This document shows positions 5,672 through 9,785 of a DNA stretch of 9,785 nt, one piece after another. A program made the translations under genes and the position numbers. The notes below the pieces were generated by a model. It worked only from the letters and a program-made list of their open reading frames with translations, was not told the DNA's origin and made no database searches. Position 1 is the stretch's first letter; every line of letters starts with the position of its first letter. This stretch comes from JAIFWV01 sp964580495. Lineage in GTDB: Bacteria; Patescibacteriota; Doudnabacteria; UBA920; O2-02-FULL-48-8. Location of the stretch: assembly GCA_964580495.1 (NCBI GenBank), contig CAZOKE010000023.1, forward strand, positions 1 to 9,785, written 5' to 3'.

Positions 5672-5842
5672 ATGGCGGAAGAAGAATCGGAACCCAAACA
5701 GAAACGAAAGACGAGACGTTCATCCAAAAACAAGCCCGTGATCGACGCGGTTTGCCCCGAAGGTTGTGGCAAGCATGATGAACCCTTCGTCATCGGCAGC
5801 GAAATCCCGACAAACGAACAACAGCAGAAAAAACCCGCCTGA
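5672..5842 (+). CDS. Unrecognised 56-residue Cys/His small protein
   Basis: I do not recognise this protein. It opens acidic (MAEEESEPK), turns strongly basic at residues 9-21 (KQKRKTRRSSKNK), then has a compact segment VIDAVCPEGCGKHDEPFVIG holding C28, C32 and H35 (CxxxCxxH), and ends in a polar QQQKKPA tail. The three residues could form part of a metal site, but a fourth ligand is not obvious. There is no signal peptide or membrane segment. The start is well fixed: GGAGG (5661-5665) lies 6 nt before the ATG, and a longer frame from 5600 would begin inside the preceding terminator. Near-consensus promoter plus perfect Shine-Dalgarno predict high expression. The next gene, an FNR-like reductase, starts 55 nt downstream and may be co-transcribed. 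A basic-stretch nucleic-acid-binding protein is one possibility (inference). Confidence 0.8.
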   Translation: MAEEESEPKQKRKTRRSSKNKPVIDAVCPEGCGKHDEPFVIGSEIPTNEQQQKKPA

Positions 5843-5847
5843 TCCCC

Positions 5848-5871
5848 GGGACAGAATTCCCAGTCTGTCCC
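5848..5871 (+). other. Inverted repeat between the 56-residue protein and the reductase
   Basis: GGGACAGA (5848-5855) and TCTGTCCC (5864-5871) form an 8-bp stem with an 8-nt loop. No T run follows, so it is not a classical terminator. It could be an RNA-stabilising or processing hairpin, an attenuating element, or a protein binding site. Confidence 0.6.
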
Positions 5872-5897
5872 CTCACTCAATAATTACTAAATATCAC

Positions 5898-6620
5898 ATG
5901 CCAAAACACAATCTAAAATTTATCGAAAAAATCGAAGTCGCGGAAGGCACGTCTGCTTTTAGATTTGAAAAGCCGGAAGGCTTCACATTCAAAGCCGGGC
6001 AGACTTTAGACTGGACTCTGGTTAACCCTAAACAGTCCGACGCCGAAGGAAACTCCCGGACTTTCTCGATTGCCTCTTCTCCGGAAGAGGACTACCTTAT
6101 GTTTGCCACGCGCATGCGCCCGACCGCTTTCAAACAAAGCCTCCGGGAACTCAAGCCGGGCGACATTATTGAAGCCGAAGGGCCGTTTGGATCCTTTACC
6201 CTTCACAACGACTCAGCAAAGCCCGCCGTTTTTCTGGCAGGAGGCATTGGCATCACCCCGTTCCGCAGCATGATCAAAGACGCGCAAGCCCGCAAGCTCG
6301 ACCACAAACTTTATTTATTCTTCTCCAATCACCGGCCTGAAGACAGCCCGTTTCTCAAGGAACTGCTGGCCTTGGAAACCGAATTTCCCAACTTTAAATT
6401 GATCCCGACCATGACCGATATGTCCCGCTCCCAAGAATCATGGCAGGGCGAAACCGGATATATCTCCAAAGAAATGATCGGCAAATATCTGCCGGAAATG
6501 AATAATGCCATCTATTATTTGGCTGGGCCGCCGACCATGGTAGGATCATTGAACGAAATGCTGAATAAAGCAGAGGTCGACACTGATAACATCAAGTTCG
6601 AAGAATTCGCAGGATACTAA
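5898..6620 (+). CDS. Ferredoxin-NADP+ reductase-like FAD/NAD(P)-binding oxidoreductase
   Basis: A 240-residue two-domain reductase. The N-terminal FAD-binding barrel has RTFSIAS (54-60), the R-x-Y/F-S flavin motif, and EGPFGSF (94-100). The C-terminal nucleotide-binding domain has LAGGIGITPF (113-122) for pyrophosphate binding, LAGPPTM (208-214), and an aromatic C-terminus FAGY that typically stacks on the flavin. No 2Fe-2S domain is attached, so it should exchange electrons with a separate ferredoxin, flavodoxin or other carrier in the cytoplasm; the physiological partner cannot be told. I start at ATG 5898 because a longer frame from 5766 overlaps the preceding gene and its extra residues look non-coding. 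No Shine-Dalgarno precedes the ATG, so it may depend on the upstream strong promoter or start as a short-leader transcript. A terminator follows the stop. Confidence 0.9.
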   Translation: MPKHNLKFIEKIEVAEGTSAFRFEKPEGFTFKAGQTLDWTLVNPKQSDAEGNSRTFSIASSPEEDYLMFATRMRPTAFKQSLRELKPGDIIEAEGPFGSFTLHNDSAKPAVFLAGGIGITPFRSMIKDAQARKLDHKLYLFFSNHRPEDSPFLKELLALETEFPNFKLIPTMTDMSRSQESWQGETGYISKEMIGKYLPEMNNAIYYLAGPPTMVGSLNEMLNKAEVDTDNIKFEEFAGY

Positions 6621-6649
6621 AAACCACCCATACCGAGGGTGGTTTTTTT
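6621..6649. terminator. Bidirectional rho-independent terminator (reductase / pil operon)
   Basis: ACCACCC (6623-6629) pairs with GGGTGGT (6637-6643) around a 7-nt loop, extended by flanking A and T runs. Seven Ts follow on the plus strand; the opposite strand has a run of five Ts, enough to end the convergent pil transcript too. Confidence 0.92.
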
Positions 6650-6656
6650 ATTCCGA

Positions 6657-6926
6657 TTATTTAAAGGGATTGGTATTGCTTGGGATTTGGTTGTTCGGGA
6701 TATAATAATCCAAACCCTTGAGGTAGTTCACCGTATTCCTATAATTTTGGATATCGAGCCGGACAATATTGGTTTCATCCACAGTGGGTTTCACTGACAG
6801 AAAATTTTTGTAAAAATAATTAAACGCAAAATAAATTTCATAAGCCAAAACCAAAAGCAGGGCAAAGCTTAATATGGCATTCAGGCCGAGGGATTTCAAT
6901 TTTAATTGGACATTAGGGAGTTGCAT
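6657..6926 (-). CDS. Small single-pass membrane protein ending the pil operon
   Basis: An 89-residue protein I cannot assign to a named family. Residues 14-40 (LNAILSFALLLVLAYEIYFAFNY) form a clear transmembrane helix. The N-terminus is short and polar with lysines, and the C-terminal part is polar (about 50 residues, NYRNTVNYLKGLDYY) and probably extracytoplasmic. The gene overlaps the end of pilO by 14 nt and is last in the operon, before the shared terminator, so it is very likely a pilus-assembly partner. The lipoprotein PilP is often found at this place in Gram-negative operons, but this protein has no lipobox. Its single helix and small size resemble a reduced PilO/PilN-like assembly component (inference). 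Confidence 0.75.
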   Translation of the reverse strand: MQLPNVQLKLKSLGLNAILSFALLLVLAYEIYFAFNYFYKNFLSVKPTVDETNIVRLDIQNYRNTVNYLKGLDYYIPNNQIPSNTNPFK

Positions 6927-7518
6927 TTGAATTTACAAATAATACGCCGCGAATATTGCTTAAAACTTGTCCGGTGGGTACGGGCTTCCCCCCGTTTGCG
7001 ACCAGTTCCGCTGAAAGCTGGAAATTATTGACTTCGGATAAATTAGGTAGGTGCTCCAAATAACTCAAAAAATTGATAGTTCCCAGATAATCGTTTTTTA
7101 AGCTTAAGGTATAAGGGATTTCAACGACCCCGGCCAATCCCCGCACCGTAGGTTTTGGCTTTGGCGCCGCACTGTCTGGTTTAACTATGAACGGGTCGAT
7201 GATTGTCATATTTTCATCGGTGCCGGTGCGGGCCGCGGCCGACTCAATATCTGCAATGGCGCCGACTAATTCTTCCTTGCTGAGAATAACCGAATCAAGC
7301 TTTTGCTTGTCGGTCGCTCGGGCCAAATCGATTTTGGCCGTCTGGTACGCCATAATCTGCTGCTGCAAACTGGCGACTTCGTTCCTTTTTTCTGTGAGCT
7401 CGCCATTCATGCGGCTTAAGCCCGAAACCATGGGTTTCACGCCGAAGTAAAGCAGCGCAACGTTAAATAAGATTCCGAGTATAATGGCGGTTATGTTTTT
7501 GGTAAAAGCATTGATCAT
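6913..7518 (-). CDS. pilO: Type IV pilus inner-membrane assembly protein PilO
   Basis: A 201-residue protein with the PilO layout: short cytoplasmic N-terminus, one transmembrane helix (about 9-29, ITAIILGILFNVALLYFGV), a coiled-coil stretch (about 33-75, rich in E, K, Q), and a C-terminal ferredoxin-like fold domain including LSLKNDYLGTINFLSYLEHLPNL. This last segment is the conserved PilO motif preceding a strand with VNNFQLSA. PilO pairs with PilN to link the cytoplasmic PilM to the outer parts of the pilus machine. Its ATG overlaps the pilN stop by 4 nt (ATGA), implying translational coupling. Confidence 0.88.
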   Translation of the reverse strand: MINAFTKNITAIILGILFNVALLYFGVKPMVSGLSRMNGELTEKRNEVASLQQQIMAYQTAKIDLARATDKQKLDSVILSKEELVGAIADIESAAARTGTDENMTIIDPFIVKPDSAAPKPKPTVRGLAGVVEIPYTLSLKNDYLGTINFLSYLEHLPNLSEVNNFQLSAELVANGGKPVPTGQVLSNIRGVLFVNSNATP

Positions 7519-8078
7519 GGCTGGTTTTTTATCTGAGCCGGATTGATGAAAAAAGTGAAGGTAAAAGGGGTGTTGGTAGGCTGTTCCAAATTAGTCAGAG
7601 GGAAATTTATGTTTTGGAAATAGCTCGATTTTTTGACATTGCTCCAAAACTGCAACACGCTGTCGCGTTTTCCCGCCGTGCCGTTTATGACGATCTGGCC
7701 ATTACTCTTATCCGCCGTCAGCAGCTGTAGCTGGAAATCCGATGGCGAAAGATTTCCGATTTCGGTTAAGACCTTCGACCAGGCATAGTGCTGTTGCTGG
7801 AAACTTTTGACATTTTTTATCTGCCCGTTGAGCTGGACAATCTCTTTTTGCAAAGCTTGGTTGTCGGAAGAATTGAGCTGGCTTTGGAGGCTGCTGATGA
7901 CGGAATCATCGCCTGACATTTCCGCGCTGACCCAGATTTTGCCTACAACCGACGCCAATATAAACAGCAGGAGCGTTATAAATATCATGGAAAAGAATTT
8001 CAAAAATTGCTTGCTGGCCAATTCAAGCTTAAGTTCCTTTACCTCGGATTCAGGCAGCAAATTTATCATTTTTGTCAT
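7515..8078 (-). CDS. pilN: Type IV pilus assembly protein PilN
   Basis: A 187-residue protein. INLLPE (residues 5-10) is the conserved cytoplasmic PilN motif that docks into PilM. A transmembrane helix follows (about 27-49, FFSMIFITLLLFILASVVGKIWV), then a coiled-coil (about 58-92), then a ferredoxin-like periplasmic/extracytoplasmic domain with WSKVLTEIGNLSPSDFQL and the repeat-like LTADKSNGQIVINGTA. The start overlaps the pilM stop by 4 nt (ATGA). AAAGGA about 12 nt upstream, inside pilM, is a weak ribosome site; a second ATG at codon 4 is possible but would still keep the motif. Confidence 0.9.
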   Translation of the reverse strand: MTKMINLLPESEVKELKLELASKQFLKFFSMIFITLLLFILASVVGKIWVSAEMSGDDSVISSLQSQLNSSDNQALQKEIVQLNGQIKNVKSFQQQHYAWSKVLTEIGNLSPSDFQLQLLTADKSNGQIVINGTAGKRDSVLQFWSNVKKSSYFQNINFPLTNLEQPTNTPFTFTFFINPAQIKNQP

Positions 8079-9154
8079 ATGCCGCTGATTCCTTTCATGG
8101 CCAAGCCTACGGCCGTGGCATAGCCTAATGATTCTTGCGGATTAATCGGGAAATTCCGTTTGGAAGTGTCGAGGACATTGACCCAGGGGTTGCCCAAGCT
8201 TACCTGGCCCAAAGATCTGGCAGTGCCCAGATTCAAGCGAGCCGAAATGTAATCCGATATGCCGGGCAGTTTGGAAGAGCCGCCGCAAAGAACGATTTTG
8301 GAAATTTGCATATGGGTCATGGAATGTTCGGCTTGAAATTTGGCGACGTTTTTGATTTCATCGATAATGCTGTCCAACAGCGGCAGGATCGCCTGGCGAA
8401 TGTTGCCTTTTTTCAAATCGCCTATAAGTCCCTGCTCGCGCTTGGCTTTTTCCGCTTCATTCATGGGTACTGACAAATTCCTGGCAATACTTTCTGTAAA
8501 AGCGTTGCCGGCTATGGGAATGCTGGAAGTGTATTGGACATTGCCCAGCTCCACTACCAAAAAACTGGTCTGGATGCTGGAAATGTCGACTATCAGTACG
8601 GCGCTTTTTTTGTCCTCCTGCGAAACCAAAGCCCTGGCAATTGCCTGAGATTCCAGCTCCAAAGCCACTGGCTTTAGGTTGGCGGCTTTGAGGCTCGCCA
8701 CCAAAACATCAATATAATCTTTCGGTGTCGCTGTCACCAGCACATCTAATTTGTCCCCGTCCTCCAAAAGAAGCTGCCAGTCCAAATAAACCAAATCCAC
8801 CGGCACTGGGATGTTCTGCTCTAGTTCAAACGGCAACGCCGAGGCAATCTCGGATTCCGGCATTTTCGGGATGCTCAATACGCGGACAAAAGATTTGGAT
8901 TCAGGCACGGAGGCTACCACAAACTTGGTATCGAGATTTTTCGCGGCCGTAATGGTTTTTCTGATATTTTCCGTAAGCTTCTCCTGGCTCATAATCATAT
9001 GGTTGGAAATTACATTAGCGGCCAAAGGAACTTCTGCGAAAGCCGTTGGAAAAAGCACCCGGTCTTTGTGGCCGAGTTCCATAACTTTGATCGATATATC
9101 CGATATATCCAAACCAAATGCTTTGATTTTTTCGTTTCCGAAGAAACTGAACAT
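8075..9154 (-). CDS. pilM: Type IV pilus assembly protein PilM (actin-like ATPase)
   Basis: A 359-residue cytoplasmic protein of the actin/FtsA fold. Features include the first phosphate-binding segment FGLDISDISIKVMEL (13-27), ESKSFVRVLSIPKMPESEIASALPFELEQNIP (typical PilM, about 84-115), the second phosphate segment VLIVDISSIQTSFLVVE (about 188-204) and the adenosine motif IVLCGGSSKLPGI (about 287-300). PilM binds the PilN N-terminus and couples the assembly ATPases to the inner-membrane platform. It opens the four-gene operon. No clear Shine-Dalgarno precedes the ATG. The leader, expected from the promoter near 9245-9250, carries a long hairpin (9187-9213). Confidence 0.93.
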   Translation of the reverse strand: MFSFFGNEKIKAFGLDISDISIKVMELGHKDRVLFPTAFAEVPLAANVISNHMIMSQEKLTENIRKTITAAKNLDTKFVVASVPESKSFVRVLSIPKMPESEIASALPFELEQNIPVPVDLVYLDWQLLLEDGDKLDVLVTATPKDYIDVLVASLKAANLKPVALELESQAIARALVSQEDKKSAVLIVDISSIQTSFLVVELGNVQYTSSIPIAGNAFTESIARNLSVPMNEAEKAKREQGLIGDLKKGNIRQAILPLLDSIIDEIKNVAKFQAEHSMTHMQISKIVLCGGSSKLPGISDYISARLNLGTARSLGQVSLGNPWVNVLDTSKRNFPINPQESLGYATAVGLAMKGISGI

Positions 9155-9186
9155 TTTTATTTCGCTTGTTTATTTCAATTTAGAAC

Positions 9187-9226
9187 ACTCCTCTCCCCTT
9201 TGGGGAGAGGAGTGGGGGTGAGGGGT
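9187..9226. repeat. GC-rich REP-like palindromic element in the pilM leader
   Basis: ACTCCTCTCCCC (9187-9198) and GGGGAGAGGAGT (9202-9213) form a perfect 12-bp stem around TTT, followed by GGGGGTGAGGGG (9214-9225). This pattern is familiar as a dispersed repeat in many bacterial genomes, where it gives spurious peptides such as SPLGRGVGVRG in translation. Only one copy lies in this window. Confidence 0.75.
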
Positions 9227-9244
9227 AAATCAGATTTCAAATAA

Positions 9245-9253
9245 ATTATACCA
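9245..9253 (-). promoter_or_regulatory. Extended -10 promoter for the pilM operon
   Basis: TGG-TATAAT reads on the minus strand (9253-9245): a perfect -10 with an extended TGn. The -35 region is poor. The start would be near 9238, giving a leader of about 84 nt that contains the REP-like hairpin. Confidence 0.6.
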
Positions 9254-9264
9254 TAAAATGAAGC

Positions 9265-9785
9265 TTATTGCAGCAACTGCCAGGTTTGGCCCGCTAACTG
9301 CCAGCCACCTCCCGGTCCCGATGAAAACGAAGCCGATGCCAAACCGCTATCATAAGTCACTGTCGAGCTATTATTAAGATGAATTTTCCAGCCGGTAATT
9401 TCCTTCATCTGCGCGTTGTTGTTGACTTCTATTTTGCCATTATTGGCATAAACAATTGCCGAAGTTGAATTATTGGATGCGGTGATTGCGACACTGGTCC
9501 CGGCGGTAGTGTTGCGCTCAGAAAGCAGCATCAAATAACTTCCGGCCGTCCCCGAACCATTGATCTGCACGCCATTATTCATATTGATATATCCATTCAC
9601 GGTATCCCCAAATGTCCCGGCAACAATGACTCCGCTCAGGGCGCCAAAATTTGACGCCAGTTGGACGATTGAGCCATTAGTCAAAGTAATATTCCCGGTC
9701 ACCCACAGCGTCCCCGTCAAGGTCAGGGTACCATTTACCGTCAGGTTGCCAGTGATTTTAATCGGGCCCAAGCTAACAGAGCCGT
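9265..9785 (-). CDS. C-terminal part of a beta-rich, Thr/Asn/Ser/Gly-rich surface protein (5' end outside window)
   Basis: The frame is open to the right edge, so the visible 172 residues are only the C-terminus; a TTG at 9771 is not needed as a start. The sequence is low in charge and rich in T, N, S and G. It has alternating hydrophobic strands in a ladder, such as NLTVNGTLTLTGTLWVTGNITL, and ends WQLAGQTWQLLQ. This looks like an exported beta-solenoid or beta-helix, as in polymer-forming or pilus-associated surface proteins; no named family can be given. It lies 110 nt upstream of pilM on the same strand, suggesting a link with the pilus or cell surface. Whether it shares the pil transcript is unclear because pilM has its own promoter match. 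Confidence 0.75.
   Translation of the reverse strand, partial: GSVSLGPIKITGNLTVNGTLTLTGTLWVTGNITLTNGSIVQLASNFGALSGVIVAGTFGDTVNGYINMNNGVQINGSGTAGSYLMLLSERNTTAGTSVAITASNNSTSAIVYANNGKIEVNNNAQMKEITGWKIHLNNSSTVTYDSGLASASFSSGPGGGWQLAGQTWQLLQ

Noticed and set aside
5766..5897. Longer start for the reductase at 5766
   Set aside because: It overlaps the well-supported 56-residue gene and the hairpin; the added 44 residues are polar and unlike reductase N-termini.
8811..9244. Plus-strand ORFs ending in SPLWGEEWG or PLGRGVGVRG
   Set aside because: Antisense to pilM and reading through the REP-like palindrome, a well-known source of spurious peptides.

Overview
The window looks like chromosomal DNA from a Candidate Phyla Radiation (Patescibacteria/Parcubacteria-like) bacterium. 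I infer this from several things: a compact pilM-pilN-pilO operon with ATGA overlaps, a large secreted beta-helix/Ig-repeat protein, small single-domain proteins (KGG, RNHCP, excisionase-type HTH), and genes often lacking a Shine-Dalgarno sequence. TAA, TAG and TGA all act as stops, so UGA is not recoded here. The taxonomic call is inference; no rRNA or marker phylogeny is available.

Layout. 1-3141 (minus strand) is the first 1047 codons of a secreted protein: signal peptide, right-handed beta-helix, two Ig-like repeats, an FN3-like domain, two more Ig-like repeats. It runs off the left edge. A good promoter sits upstream (3220-3248). 3430-3585 (plus) is a 51-residue KGG-repeat protein that shares a bidirectional terminator with holA (3612-4640, minus), the DNA polymerase III delta clamp-loader subunit. 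Next comes a minus-strand RNA cluster: tRNA-Lys(CUU), an RNHCP-type zinc protein starting 5 nt after the tRNA CCA, tRNA-Arg(UCG), then an orphan 3' tRNA half joined to a GC-rich REP-like sequence.

Diverging from tRNA-Lys is an excisionase/MerR-type HTH gene (5368-5583). Its promoter and the inferred tRNA-Lys promoter overlap head to head within a 14-bp palindrome. After a strong terminator comes a near-consensus promoter and perfect Shine-Dalgarno driving an unrecognised 56-residue Cys/His protein (5672-5842). A flavin- and NAD(P)-binding ferredoxin-reductase-like protein follows (5898-6620).

The right third (minus strand) is the type IV pilus assembly operon pilM-pilN-pilO plus an 89-residue membrane protein (9154 down to 6657). 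Its leader carries a long GC-rich REP-like hairpin. Upstream, 9265-9785 is the C-terminal part of a low-complexity, beta-rich, probably surface-exposed protein.

How the parts relate: the two edge genes and pilMNO form a cell-surface/pilus theme. The centre is housekeeping (holA, tRNAs) with small regulatory or unknown proteins. The least explained part is 4700-5850: the tRNA-RNHCP-tRNA cluster, the tRNA remnant, the shared divergent promoter and the strongly driven 56-residue protein. No CRISPR array, transposase or rRNA was seen.
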